NCBI RefSeq assembly: GCF_042932805.1
Contig: NZ_CP170633.1
Span: forward strand, 3,844,001 to 3,908,000
DNA length: 64,000 nucleotides
Source: Ascidiaceihabitans sp029251465
GTDB lineage: Bacteria; Pseudomonadota; Alphaproteobacteria; Rhodobacterales; Rhodobacteraceae
Direction: 5' to 3'
The position numbers and the translations under genes were made by a program. Under the pieces are notes generated by a model. The model was not told the DNA's origin and ran no database searches. It saw only the letters and a list, made by a program, of their open reading frames with translations. The first letter of the stretch is position 1, and each line of letters opens with the position of its first letter. Below, piece after piece: positions 7,978-16,794 of the stretch.

Positions 7978-9306
7978 ATGGAACAGCAGCAAGAAACCGG
8001 CATGAATATGATCCAAACCCTTGAGGGGCTCTGGGTGGCTGCGATGAATTTCGCCGTGTCCCTGACGGTGCCGGGCTGGCGGTTGTATCAAATGCTGATC
8101 ATCCTGGGGCTGATTGCGCTGGCCTATTGCTTGCATCACGTGTCGGGCAAGGTGCTGCAAAACTGGGTGCGCGGGCGCGAAGGCTGGAAGACGTGGCAGC
8201 TGCGCATGATTGTCCAAGTGCGCAAACGGCTTGGGCTGATCTGGTTCTCGGCCTTTGCGTGGGGCACGTGGGCGGTGATGCAAAATGTGACGTGGCCGTC
8301 GCGATCCTACCTGATCGGCTTGGCCGGCACGCTGGCGATTTCATGGCTGCTGATCAGCTTTGCCACCCGCTTTGTGCGCAACAAATTCCTGCGCCGTTTG
8401 GTCAGTTGGGGGCTGTGGATCTACGCCACGCTCTACTACCTGAATGTCTCGGATGCGGTCGCAGGGTTTCTGGACGGGCTCAGCATAGAGTTGGGTGATT
8501 TCCGGGTGTCGGTCCTGACCCTGATTTCTGCTGTGGTGCTGATTGGCGTGCTGTTCACGATTGCGCGGTTGGTGTCGACGACAACTGCGACCACGATCCG
8601 GCGCAACGAAGAAATCAGCCCGTCGATGCAGGTTCTGGCCGTCAAAGGCGTGCAGATATTCCTGTACGGGGTCGCGTTCTTTGTGGGCATCAATTCGGTC
8701 GGGATTGACTTGTCGGGCCTTGCGATCCTGACCGGTGCCATCGGTGTTGGCCTTGGGTTTGGTCTGCAAAAGGTGATCTCGAATCTGGTGTCTGGTGTCA
8801 TCATTTTGCTGGATAAGTCGATCAAACCGGGGGACGTGATCAGCCTTGGTGAAACCTTTGGCTGGATCCAAACGCTGGGCGCGCGCTATGCCTCCGTGGT
8901 CACGCGCGACGGCAAAGAATACCTGATCCCGAACGAAGATTTGATCACCAACCAAGTGGTGAACTGGTCGCATTCCAACGACTACGTGCGGCTCGATATC
9001 TTTTTCGGAACCGCCTACGCCGACGATCCGCACCAAGTGCGCGAACTTGCGATCAACGCGGCCACAACCGTGGACCGTGTGCTGGATTACCCCAAACGGC
9101 CCGTCTGCCACATCGTGGGTTTTGGGGACAGTTCGGTCGACTACATCCTGCGCTTCTGGATCAAAGACCCGACCGGCGGGCTGACCAACATTCGCGGCGG
9201 CGTGTACCTCGCGCTTTGGGACGCGTTCAAAGACAACAACATCTCGATCCCGTTCCCGCAGCGCGAAGTGACGATGCTAAAGGACGGGGCGCAAAATTTT
9301 GATTGA
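7978..9306 (+). CDS. Mechanosensitive ion channel, MscS family (large)
   Basis: A 442-residue membrane protein with several N-terminal transmembrane helices, then the pore-lining third MscS helix and beta domain near residues 240-300: LAILTGAIGVGLGFGLQKVI, then SNLVSGVIILLDKSIKPGDV. The cytosolic end includes LIPNEDLITNQVVNWSH. Such channels release solutes on hypo-osmotic shock. I chose the ATG at 7978 (MEQQQETG); the frame extends further upstream, but that part overlaps the leuC promoter and has no membrane-protein character. It lies divergent from leuC. Confidence 0.9.
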   Translation: MEQQQETGMNMIQTLEGLWVAAMNFAVSLTVPGWRLYQMLIILGLIALAYCLHHVSGKVLQNWVRGREGWKTWQLRMIVQVRKRLGLIWFSAFAWGTWAVMQNVTWPSRSYLIGLAGTLAISWLLISFATRFVRNKFLRRLVSWGLWIYATLYYLNVSDAVAGFLDGLSIELGDFRVSVLTLISAVVLIGVLFTIARLVSTTTATTIRRNEEISPSMQVLAVKGVQIFLYGVAFFVGINSVGIDLSGLAILTGAIGVGLGFGLQKVISNLVSGVIILLDKSIKPGDVISLGETFGWIQTLGARYASVVTRDGKEYLIPNEDLITNQVVNWSHSNDYVRLDIFFGTAYADDPHQVRELAINAATTVDRVLDYPKRPVCHIVGFGDSSVDYILRFWIKDPTGGLTNIRGGVYLALWDAFKDNNISIPFPQREVTMLKDGAQNFD

Positions 9307-9361
9307 TTTGGCCCCTCGCGGACTTACCTAAACAGCCGTAACGGCGTTCAAAGGGTCCGCG

Positions 9362-10111
9362 ATGACTGATGTTCAAAGCGAAGTTGTGACAATTGTTGGC
9401 AGCGGCCCCAACGCGCCCGACTGTGCGGCGTGGGACAAATCCCGTTTGGGGCGAATCGTTGCGATCAACAACGCGTGGCGGGTGCGCAGCGATTGGGACG
9501 ACCTGATTTTCCCCGAAGATTTTGCGCCCGACCGCATGCCTGTGTCCGTATCGCCACGCCAAAGGTTGATCGAAGCGGACCAATTCGTGCCTGCCCAAAA
9601 CGCCTTTGGTGGCTTTGTTTTTGGCGGTGCCACCATGGCGTTCACGGCCGCCTATTGGGCGCTGTTTTCCCTGAAACCACGGGTGCTGGCGTTTATCGGA
9701 TGTGACATGATCTATGCCCAAACGGGGCCAACACATTTTTACGGAACCGGCACGCCAGACCCGCTGCGCGCTGATGTCAGCCTACAAGATTTGACTGCCA
9801 GCGCCATGCGTCTTACGCTTTTATCCGCACAACAGGGCTGTGCTTGCGTCAATCTTTCCAATGATCCCAGTGTGTTATGCTTTGCGCGCGGAACCGCGTC
9901 CGCCCTGTCAGACACCCCGACACCGACCATCAGCGCGTCTGAACACATAGCCACCGCGCTGGACGCTGAGGCCGCGTTAAACTACGTCGTGCCGGACGGG
10001 CGAATTTGGGAACACACCGACCGGTTTGATCCTGCTAAAATACGCGGTGTTCAACAGCTGTGGCGCGCCGCCTATGCCCGGCAATACCCGTCAAAAGTTG
10101 CGGCGCAATAA
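9362..10111 (+). CDS. Conserved protein of unknown function (nucleotide-sugar or pterin-kinase-like start)
   Basis: A 249-residue soluble protein. It opens with VVTIVGSGPNAPDCAAWD, a glycine-rich turn, and has a central FGGATMAFTAAYWALF helix followed by VLAFIGCDMIYAQTGPTHFY. The pattern recalls the DUF115/MptE-like or sialyltransferase-like folds that read a cell-surface substrate, but I cannot assign it. It stands alone on the plus strand, 55 bases after the MscS gene. Composition is normal for the window. Confidence 0.75.
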   Translation: MTDVQSEVVTIVGSGPNAPDCAAWDKSRLGRIVAINNAWRVRSDWDDLIFPEDFAPDRMPVSVSPRQRLIEADQFVPAQNAFGGFVFGGATMAFTAAYWALFSLKPRVLAFIGCDMIYAQTGPTHFYGTGTPDPLRADVSLQDLTASAMRLTLLSAQQGCACVNLSNDPSVLCFARGTASALSDTPTPTISASEHIATALDAEAALNYVVPDGRIWEHTDRFDPAKIRGVQQLWRAAYARQYPSKVAAQ

Positions 10112-10246
10112 GCACGGGCTGTGCGCAAAAGCGCGCAGGTGCAATATCATCTGCGTTTGGCACTGGTGCTGCGTCATTGAAATGTCGTATGCGCCTTGCT
10201 AAATTGCATATATCCCAGTGCCGGGGACCAGTCGGCGCACTTCCTT

Positions 10247-10263
10247 AGGAGGACAATGTCCTG
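10247..10263 (+). promoter_or_regulatory. Strong Shine-Dalgarno placed before a CTG codon at the rsfS start
   Basis: AGGAGG at 10247-10252 is followed eight bases later by CTG (10261), which is in frame with rsfS. The conventional GTG (10279) lies 26 bases from this site and the in-frame ATG (10315) lies 62 bases away. The nearby ATG at 10256 is out of frame and too close. The site suggests a non-standard CTG start. Confidence 0.5.
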
Positions 10264-10278
10264 TCAGTCCAATCCGAC

Positions 10279-10695
10279 GTGGTTCAATCCACTGATGCAA
10301 ACGCGGCTGCTCACATGAGCTCTGTTTTTGCCGATGCCAACAGCGAGTCAATCCTAGAGGCCATCCTCGCCTCGCTTGACGACGACAAAGCCGAAGACGT
10401 CGTGCAGATTGATCTGCGCGGAAAAACGGCAATCGGCGACTACATGGTCGTGTGCTCTGGTCGTTCGTCACGCCAGGTGGCCGCGATTTCAGAAAAGCTG
10501 ATCGAGCGTCTAAAAGCCAAATTCGGTCGCAATTCACGCCTAGAAGGCAAGAACACAGGCGACTGGGTTTTGGTCGACACAGGCGACGTGATCGTCCACG
10601 TTTTCCGCCCCGAAGTGCGCGAATTCTATCGACTAGAAGAAATGTGGACGCCGGGCGTTGTGGACACTGTCGTGGACACTCCGGCCAGCAACTAG
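10279..10695 (+). CDS. rsfS: Ribosomal silencing factor RsfS
   Basis: RsfS binds uL14 and blocks subunit joining when nutrients fall. The core is plain: ESILEAILASLDDDKAEDVV, then QIDLRGKTAIGDYMVVCSG, SSRQVAAISEKLIERLK, and GDWVLVDTGDVIVHVF followed by REFYRLEEMW. From the GTG at 10279 the protein has 138 residues. ATG 10315 would give 126 residues and CTG 10261, which has the ideal ribosome site, would give 144. rlmH follows 95 bases later, the usual order in bacteria. Confidence 0.93.
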   Translation: MVQSTDANAAAHMSSVFADANSESILEAILASLDDDKAEDVVQIDLRGKTAIGDYMVVCSGRSSRQVAAISEKLIERLKAKFGRNSRLEGKNTGDWVLVDTGDVIVHVFRPEVREFYRLEEMWTPGVVDTVVDTPASN

Positions 10696-10790
10696 GACAC
10701 GTTTCCAAGTGTTATTGTCCCGCTTTTCGCTGTCTGTTGTTATGACCACAAACCGCGATGCTGTGACATTTAAGAATTGGACAGTCTGAA

Positions 10791-11261
10791 ATGCGCGTTC
10801 ATATCTGCGCTGTGGGCCGGCTGCGCGCTGGCCCCGAAGCAGAGCTGATCGACGACTACCTTACCCGATTTGATCGCACTGGCCGTGGCATGGGTCTTGG
10901 GCCTGCCAAGATCATCGAGGTCGAGGATCGCAAAAATGCGGGCATGGGGGCCGAGGCAGACCTACTGCGTCGCGCCTTGCCCAAAGGATCACTGATTTGC
11001 TGTTTGGATGAACGGGGCAAGGTTGAAACCTCGCCTGCGTTTGCAACACGTCTTGGCGGTTGGCGCGATGCCGGTCGATCAGATGTCGCGTTCATTATCG
11101 GGGGGGCTGACGGGATTGACCCGTCGCTGCGCGCCCAAGCCGATCACAAGCTGTCCTTTGGCGCGATGGTCTGGCCGCACATGCTGGTGCGCGTGATGCT
11201 GGCCGAACAGTTGTACCGCGCCGCGTCAATCCTGGGCGGCGCGCCGTATCATCGCACTTAG
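10791..11261 (+). CDS. rlmH: 23S rRNA (pseudouridine-1915 N3)-methyltransferase
   Basis: A 156-residue SPOUT-fold enzyme that methylates pseudouridine 1915 of 23S rRNA. It shows the RlmH start MRVHICAVGRLRAGPE, the cofactor knot VAFIIGGADGIDPSLR and the C-terminal RVMLAEQLYRAASILGGAPYH, which carries the tRNA/ribosome-contacting tyrosine-histidine. Length is exactly that of the family. It sits behind rsfS and meets the minus-strand gene at 11258 with a four-base overlap. Confidence 0.97.
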   Translation: MRVHICAVGRLRAGPEAELIDDYLTRFDRTGRGMGLGPAKIIEVEDRKNAGMGAEADLLRRALPKGSLICCLDERGKVETSPAFATRLGGWRDAGRSDVAFIIGGADGIDPSLRAQADHKLSFGAMVWPHMLVRVMLAEQLYRAASILGGAPYHRT

Positions 11262-11605
11262 TCCAGCGTGACGATTGTCGTGTCCGGGTTCCAGCCACCG
11301 GGCAAATCGCGCGCTTGGATCTGAACCTGCTTGGTGCCTTTCGGGATCGCAACACCAGACAATGACCGCGTAAACGGTTGTTCGTTTTCATGCGGATGCG
11401 CCAAGACCCGCAGGCCCAGTTCATTGCCGTTCATGTCCAGCACGCGCCAGCCATCGGCGTAGTGATCCCATCCGGTATCGGGATGCAAGATCGACACGTC
11501 AAAGCGCCAGGTCCCACCCAGTTCGATCGCTGTCACTTTGGTGATTTGTGGGGCTTCGGCCTGCGCGGCGGTTGCCAGCAAAATGAATGCTAAAAAATGT
11601 TTCAT
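11258..11605 (-). CDS. Small secreted protein, unknown function
   Basis: A 115-residue protein with a clear signal peptide (MKHFLAFILLATAAQA) followed by an all-beta-looking domain with HPDTGWDHYADGWRVLD and a conserved-looking HPHENEQPFTRSL. No catalytic residues are recognisable. Similar small periplasmic proteins occur next to rlmH in other Rhodobacterales, as far as I recall. It overlaps the rlmH stop tail-to-tail. Confidence 0.72.
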   Translation of the reverse strand: MKHFLAFILLATAAQAEAPQITKVTAIELGGTWRFDVSILHPDTGWDHYADGWRVLDMNGNELGLRVLAHPHENEQPFTRSLSGVAIPKGTKQVQIQARDLPGGWNPDTTIVTLD

Positions 11606-11642
11606 GGCCGCAGGATACCGCGTTGACAGGCAGGATGCAAAA

Positions 11643-12341
11643 TCACGCCTGCGTGTCCATCAAAATGCGCCGCGACACAGAGGCGAATTCGCGGCGATAG
11701 ATAACCCCGAGCGTGAATACGGTCGCGCACAGCAACGGCACTGGGCCTGCCAACCACGCCGCCGTGGTCAGGGCGAAATAGACCGATCGCAAACCACGGT
11801 TAAACCCACGGGCTGCTGTGATGCTGACGGCCGCGGCTTGGTGGCTGCGCGGCACGGCGCGCGGATCGGTGATGTCGTTGGGGACAGAGGCGACCAGCAC
11901 GGCGGTGTAGCCAAACAGGCGATTGCTCCAGACGAATTTCAGGAACGCGTTGGTCAACAACAGCGCAATCAAGATCAGTTTTATTTCCCACACAAAGGCG
12001 GGGTCGCTGGCCAAAATCAATTCATTCGCGATGCCGCTGATTTTGTCGCCATTGCCGATCATCGCCAGCGTGCCGCCAATTGCGATCATGCTGGTCGATG
12101 CGAAAAACGCCGTGCCTTGGCGCAGGCTGGCAAGGATCTGGGCATCAAAAATACGCGGATCGCGCGTCACCATTTGCTCCATCCATTCGCGCCGGTACGA
12201 CGCCATTAGATTAGACACAGACGGGTTCTTCTGCGAGGGTCGATCAATCCACCACCCGATCAACAGCCACCCCGCAATCAAAAGGGTTACAGCGGCGAAA
12301 TCGAGCGGGGCAAAAAAGGCGATGCGATCAGTCCAAGTCAT
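11643..12341 (-). CDS. DUF599-family membrane protein
   Basis: A 232-residue protein with four predicted transmembrane segments (near residues 8-24, 77-95, 115-135 and 190-215). The region RREWMEQMVTRDPRIFDAQI and the following SLRQGTAFFASTSMIAIGG are typical of DUF599. The function of the family is unknown. I took the ATG at 12341 (MTWTDRIAFFAPLD), since the 12 residues before it lack conservation character. It is divergent from glcD. Confidence 0.82.
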   Translation of the reverse strand: MTWTDRIAFFAPLDFAAVTLLIAGWLLIGWWIDRPSQKNPSVSNLMASYRREWMEQMVTRDPRIFDAQILASLRQGTAFFASTSMIAIGGTLAMIGNGDKISGIANELILASDPAFVWEIKLILIALLLTNAFLKFVWSNRLFGYTAVLVASVPNDITDPRAVPRSHQAAAVSITAARGFNRGLRSVYFALTTAAWLAGPVPLLCATVFTLGVIYRREFASVSRRILMDTQA

Positions 12342-12384
12342 GCTGCGGTCATAACGCGCAGGCAAGGAACTTGCCAATCGCCAA

Positions 12385-12410
12385 AATTGGTAATATTATT
12401 TTACCAAATT
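12385..12410. promoter_or_regulatory. Palindrome upstream of glcD, candidate operator
   Basis: TTGGTAA (12387-12393) and TTACCAA (12401-12407) form a perfect inverted repeat around an AT-rich 7-base centre, extended by AATT outside. It ends 21 bases before the glcD ATG, where a repressor could block transcription. TGGT/ACCA half-sites occur in GntR-family (FadR/GlcC-type) operators, but those usually have a shorter centre. No regulator gene lies next to it. Confidence 0.55.
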
Positions 12411-12430
12411 GAAAGTCAGAGGATTCTGCT

Positions 12431-13879
12431 ATGGAAATGCCTGTCCCATCCAAATCCGTGATCGCCCGCAAATCGCGTGTGGTCGAACGCTTGATGGAAG
12501 TCTTGCCCGCGGACAGAGTGATCCATGATCCGATGGAAACCCGCGCCTACGAATGTGACGCGCTGACCGCCTATCGCTGCCCGCCGATGGCCGCCGTGTT
12601 GCCCGAAACGACGCGTGAAGTCTCGGACGTTTTGCGCATCTGCCACCAAGAGGGCGTGCCAGTTGTGCCGCGTGGTTCAGGCACCTCGCTGGCCGGTGGC
12701 GCATTGCCCACAGCCGATTGCGTGATCTTGGGCGTGGCGCGGATGAACGACGTGCTGGAAACCAACTACCCCGACCGCTACGTGCGCGTCCAAACGGGGC
12801 GCACCAACTTGTCCGTCACCGGCGCGGTTGAGGAAGACGGGTTTTTCTACGCCCCCGATCCGTCCAGCCAGTTGGCCTGCGCCATTGCGGGCAACATCGC
12901 GATGAATTCCGGCGGCGCGCACTGCTTGAAATACGGCGTGACCACCAACAATCTGATGGGCGTGACCATGGTCAAAATGGACGGCAGTGTCGTCACCATC
13001 GGCGGCGCGCATCTGGACGCAGGCGGCTTGGATTTGCTCGGCCTGATCTGCGGGTCCGAGGGGCAATTAGGCGTCGTGACCGAAGCCACCCTGCGCATCC
13101 TGCACAAACCCGAAGGCGCGCGCCCCGTGCTGGTTGGCTTTGACGACAATGAGGTCGCAGGCGAATGCGTGTCTGACATCATCAAGGCAGGCGTTTTGCC
13201 GGTCGCGATTGAATTCATGGACCGTCTGTGCATCGAAACAACCGAGAATTTCGCCAAGGCGGGCTATCCCGATTGCAACGCGTTGTTGATCATCGAGGTC
13301 GAAGGCTCAGAGGCCGAAATCGACGACCAGCTGTCCCGCATCGTCGAGATCGCCAAACGCCACGACCCCGTCGAAATTCGTGAAAGCAAATCCGCCGAAG
13401 AAAGCGCGAAAATCTGGTTGGGCCGCAAATCCGCCTTTGGCGCGATTGGTCAGATCAGCGACTACATGTGTCTGGATGGAACGATCCCTGTGTCGTCGCT
13501 GCCGATGGTCTTGCGCCGGATCGGCGAGCTGTCAGAACAGTTCGGCCTGCAAGTCGGCAACGTGTTTCACGCAGGCGACGGTAATATGCACCCGCTGATC
13601 CTGTTTGATGCAAACAAAGAAGGCGACCTTGAATTGTGCGAGGACATGGGCGCCGAAATCCTGAAACTTTGCGTTGATGCGGGCGGTTGCTTGACTGGCG
13701 AACACGGCGTTGGCATCGAAAAACGCGACCTGATGGGCTATCAATACGCCCCTGCCGACCTCGAGGCGCAAATGGCGGTCAAAGACGTGTTTGACCCGCA
13801 ATGGTTGCTGAACGCGGCCAAGGTTTTCCCGCTGGCTTCGTCTCAAGAACGGCGCGCCGACGCTATCGCAGCAGAGTAA
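12431..13879 (+). CDS. glcD: Glycolate oxidase FAD-linked subunit GlcD
   Basis: A 482-residue FAD-binding oxidoreductase (PCMH/VAO fold) and the main catalytic subunit of glycolate oxidase. FAD-binding segments are VPVVPRGSGTSLAGGALP near residue 75 and CAIAGNIAMNSGGAHCLKYG near residue 155. Near residue 375 are GNVFHAGDGNMHPLI and, after that, CLTGEHGVGIEKRDLM, with the active-site histidines. The enzyme turns glycolate to glyoxylate, relevant in a marine organism using phytoplankton exudate. It is the first gene of glcD-glcE-(membrane protein)-glcF. Confidence 0.96.
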   Translation: MEMPVPSKSVIARKSRVVERLMEVLPADRVIHDPMETRAYECDALTAYRCPPMAAVLPETTREVSDVLRICHQEGVPVVPRGSGTSLAGGALPTADCVILGVARMNDVLETNYPDRYVRVQTGRTNLSVTGAVEEDGFFYAPDPSSQLACAIAGNIAMNSGGAHCLKYGVTTNNLMGVTMVKMDGSVVTIGGAHLDAGGLDLLGLICGSEGQLGVVTEATLRILHKPEGARPVLVGFDDNEVAGECVSDIIKAGVLPVAIEFMDRLCIETTENFAKAGYPDCNALLIIEVEGSEAEIDDQLSRIVEIAKRHDPVEIRESKSAEESAKIWLGRKSAFGAIGQISDYMCLDGTIPVSSLPMVLRRIGELSEQFGLQVGNVFHAGDGNMHPLILFDANKEGDLELCEDMGAEILKLCVDAGGCLTGEHGVGIEKRDLMGYQYAPADLEAQMAVKDVFDPQWLLNAAKVFPLASSQERRADAIAAE

Positions 13880-13885
13880 TTTGAC

Positions 13886-14995
13886 ATGACAAAGATGATG
13901 ACACCGGGCAGCGAAGCCGAGCTTGCGCAAATCGTGGCCGACGCCAAAGGCCCACTGACCATTCAAGGCGGCGGCACGCGTGGCATGGCGGTGGACGGCG
14001 ACGTGCTCAGCACGGCTGGCCTTAGCGGGATCGAACTCTATGAACCGGGCGCTTTGACCATCGTGGTTAAGGCGGGCACGCCGGTGGCCGAGGTCGACGC
14101 CGCATTGGCCAAAGAACGCCAGCGCCTTGCCTTTGAACCGATGGACCATCGCGGTTTGCTGGACACCAAAGGCACCCCGACGATGGGGTCGCTGGTCGCC
14201 GCTAACATCAGTGGACCCCGCCGCATTCAGGCCGGCGCTGCGCGCGATTTTGCGCTGGGCGTGCGGTTTGTCGACGGGCAGGGCGAGATCATCAAGAACG
14301 GTGGCCGCGTGATGAAAAACGTGACCGGCTACGATCTGGTTAAACTGATGTCGGGCAGTCACGGCACACTTGGGGTGCTTAGCGAAGTGTCCCTCAAGGT
14401 GTTGCCGATGCCCGAAACCGAAGCCACGCTGATGGTTCACGGGCTCGACAATGACAGCGCGGTGCAGGCGATGGCAGCGGCGCTCGGATCACCTTATGAC
14501 GTCACTGGTGCTGCCCACATTCCGGGCGGAGACGCAGGTGTCACCATGATCCGCGTCGAAGGATTTGAAGCATCCGTTGCCTACCGCATCGAACAATTGC
14601 GCACGGCCTTGGCCCGATTTGGAACCGAAATGTCCGTGTCCGAAGATTCGAACGCCGCGTGGCAAGACGTGCGCGATGTGACCGCGTTTCACGGGGCAAC
14701 CGGCGACGTCTGGCGCGTGTCGGTCAAGCCATCCGCAGGCCCCGACATCGTTAAATCATCAGGTGCCGAGGCGGCGTTATTCGACTGGGCGGGGGGCCTC
14801 GTGTGGCTGTGCACAGCGCCGGGCACAGATTTGCGCGCGCGCCTTGGGCCCATCGCTGGCCACGCAACTTTGGTGCGCGGTTCAGGACAGGCGCGGTTCC
14901 ATCCCGAAGACGCAGGCGTCGCCACGCTTAGCCAAGGATTGCGCCAACGTTTTGATCCACGTGGCATTCTGAACGCTGGATTGATGGGCTCATGA
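13886..14995 (+). CDS. glcE: Glycolate oxidase subunit GlcE
   Basis: A 369-residue FAD-binding subunit with a shorter PCMH fold than GlcD. Visible: GPLTIQGGGTRGMAVDGD, then FEPMDHRGLLDTKGTPTMG, the glycine-rich GSLVAANISGPRRIQAGAAR, and GRVMKNVTGYDLVKLMSGS. The C-terminus ends with the GlcE-type FDPRGILNAG. It starts six bases after glcD and overlaps the following small membrane gene, consistent with one transcript. Confidence 0.95.
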   Translation: MTKMMTPGSEAELAQIVADAKGPLTIQGGGTRGMAVDGDVLSTAGLSGIELYEPGALTIVVKAGTPVAEVDAALAKERQRLAFEPMDHRGLLDTKGTPTMGSLVAANISGPRRIQAGAARDFALGVRFVDGQGEIIKNGGRVMKNVTGYDLVKLMSGSHGTLGVLSEVSLKVLPMPETEATLMVHGLDNDSAVQAMAAALGSPYDVTGAAHIPGGDAGVTMIRVEGFEASVAYRIEQLRTALARFGTEMSVSEDSNAAWQDVRDVTAFHGATGDVWRVSVKPSAGPDIVKSSGAEAALFDWAGGLVWLCTAPGTDLRARLGPIAGHATLVRGSGQARFHPEDAGVATLSQGLRQRFDPRGILNAGLMGS

Positions 14996-15357
14996 TCCCC
15001 CTCATCCTGATTTTTCTCTTGGTGTTTGTTGTCGGCCCGATGGTATTTTTCGCGCTGATCCGACCAACACCAACTTGGCGGCAATTTCGCGCGCTAATCG
15101 CGATCACAGCCGGGTGTTTGGGTATCGGCCTTGCCTTGCGGTTTGGCACGAATGGATGGGGGCGCGACCCTGTGCAAACCTTTGCGGGCATGACCCTGAT
15201 GTGGGCCGCCTGGATCGCGATTTTGGCCCTGATGGTGCAACGTTTTCGCGCGATTGACCCCGGTGACGGCATGCGCCGTTGGACCGCAATTATCGGCGTG
15301 CTCTGCACAACTATTCCGTGGTTCGGACTGGCTTCGGCCCGATTGATGACAGTTTAA
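14992..15357 (+). CDS. Small membrane protein inserted between glcE and glcF
   Basis: A 121-residue protein with four hydrophobic stretches (near residues 3-22, 33-48, 66-82 and 97-112). It starts within the glcE stop (ATGA overlap) and ends 12 bases before glcF, so it is co-translated with the glycolate oxidase subunits. No motif identifies a function. A role as membrane anchor or quinone contact for the otherwise soluble complex is only a guess. Confidence 0.8.
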   Translation: MIPLILIFLLVFVVGPMVFFALIRPTPTWRQFRALIAITAGCLGIGLALRFGTNGWGRDPVQTFAGMTLMWAAWIAILALMVQRFRAIDPGDGMRRWTAIIGVLCTTIPWFGLASARLMTV

Positions 15358-15369
15358 GGATTTCAGCAA

Positions 15370-16692
15370 ATGCAAACGATGTTCACCCCCGCGCAGCTGA
15401 AAGACCCTGCAATCGAGCGTTCAAACGAGATTTTGCGCACCTGTGTGCACTGCGGTTTTTGCACGGCGACCTGCCCGACCTACCAAGTGTTAGGCGATGA
15501 ATTGGACAGCCCGCGTGGCCGGATTTATCTGATCAAAGACATGCTGGAAAACGAACGTGTGCCGGATGAAAAGACGGTCAAACACATCGACCGGTGCCTG
15601 AGTTGTCTTGCGTGTATGACGACCTGTCCTTCGGGCGTGCACTACATGCATTTGGTCGATCACGCGCGCGATTACATCGAACAGAACTACAAACGACCCC
15701 TTAGTGATCGCGCCCTGCGCTGGGTGCTGGCGCGAATTTTGCCCTACCCGATGCGGTTTCGTGTGGCGCTGCTCGGGGCGAAAATCGGCCGCCCGTTTGC
15801 GCGATTTATCCCTGATGTGCGCGTGCGTGCGATGCTGGAAATGGCCCCCAAACACATCCCGCCGGTTAGCCGCAATGATGATCCGCAAACCTTTGCGCCC
15901 GAACAGCCGCGCAAAAAACGTGTGGCCCTGATGACCGGCTGTGCGCAAAAGGCGCTGAACACTGACGTCAACGATGCCACGATCCGCTTGCTAACGCGGT
16001 TGGGGTGCGAGGTTGTCGTGGCCAAAGGTGCGGGCTGTTGCGGCGCGCTGACCCACCACATGGGCAAAGCCAGCGAAAGCCACGCGACGGCGGCCAAAAA
16101 CATCACCGCTTGGGTTGACGAAATGGACGGCGACGGGTTGGACGCGATCGTCATCAACACCTCGGGTTGCGGCACCACGGTCAAGGACTACGGCCACATG
16201 TTTCGCAACGATCCACTGGCCGCAGACGCCGCGCGCGTGTCCGATATCGCGATGGACGTCAGCGAAGTTCTGATGCAACTGGACATGACCGACGGGGCCG
16301 ACAAATCGCTGACCATCGCCTATCACGCGGCCTGTTCGTTGCAGCACGGCCAGCAGATCAAAACCTATCCCAAGGACCTGTTGAAAAAGGCGGGGTTCAC
16401 CGTGGTCGAGCCCAAAGATTCGCACCTGTGTTGTGGATCGGCCGGAACGTACAATCTGATGCAGCCCGAGATTTCCAAGCAGCTGAAAGAACGCAAGGTG
16501 CGCAGCCTTGAGGCCAAGAACCCCGACATCATCGCGGCGGGCAACATCGGGTGCATGATGCAGATCGGGTCGGCGATTGGCGTGCCGGTTGTGCACACGG
16601 TCGAACTGCTTGATTGGGCGACAGGCGGGCCACGTCCATCCGCGTTGGATCGCGCAGAAAACCCGGCACCGCAGGTTCCTATCCTGCGATAA
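15370..16692 (+). CDS. glcF: Glycolate oxidase iron-sulfur subunit GlcF
   Basis: A 440-residue protein with two 4Fe-4S motifs near the N-terminus: CVHCGFCTATCPTY and CLSCLACMTTCPSG. Two cysteine-rich CCG domains follow (GAGCCGALTHHMGKA; later SHLCCGSAGTYN). It passes electrons from the FAD subunits towards the membrane. Length is normal. It closes the glc operon, and no clear hairpin follows it. Confidence 0.96.
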   Translation: MQTMFTPAQLKDPAIERSNEILRTCVHCGFCTATCPTYQVLGDELDSPRGRIYLIKDMLENERVPDEKTVKHIDRCLSCLACMTTCPSGVHYMHLVDHARDYIEQNYKRPLSDRALRWVLARILPYPMRFRVALLGAKIGRPFARFIPDVRVRAMLEMAPKHIPPVSRNDDPQTFAPEQPRKKRVALMTGCAQKALNTDVNDATIRLLTRLGCEVVVAKGAGCCGALTHHMGKASESHATAAKNITAWVDEMDGDGLDAIVINTSGCGTTVKDYGHMFRNDPLAADAARVSDIAMDVSEVLMQLDMTDGADKSLTIAYHAACSLQHGQQIKTYPKDLLKKAGFTVVEPKDSHLCCGSAGTYNLMQPEISKQLKERKVRSLEAKNPDIIAAGNIGCMMQIGSAIGVPVVHTVELLDWATGGPRPSALDRAENPAPQVPILR

Positions 16693-16794
16693 TCCGCCGA
16701 TCGGAAACGGTGCGTTTCAGATGCACGCAGCGATTGCCCTAATTTTGCCTTAAGTTGACACTAAAGCGGTCAGGTATTGTTAAAGGATCGGCTT

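Noticed and set aside
10256..10320. ATG just after the AGGAGG near rsfS
   Set aside because: It is three bases from the ribosome site, out of frame and yields a peptide of only about 20 residues.
13532..14440. Minus-strand frame of 302 residues across glcD-glcE
   Set aside because: It overlaps two certain genes and has unlike composition.
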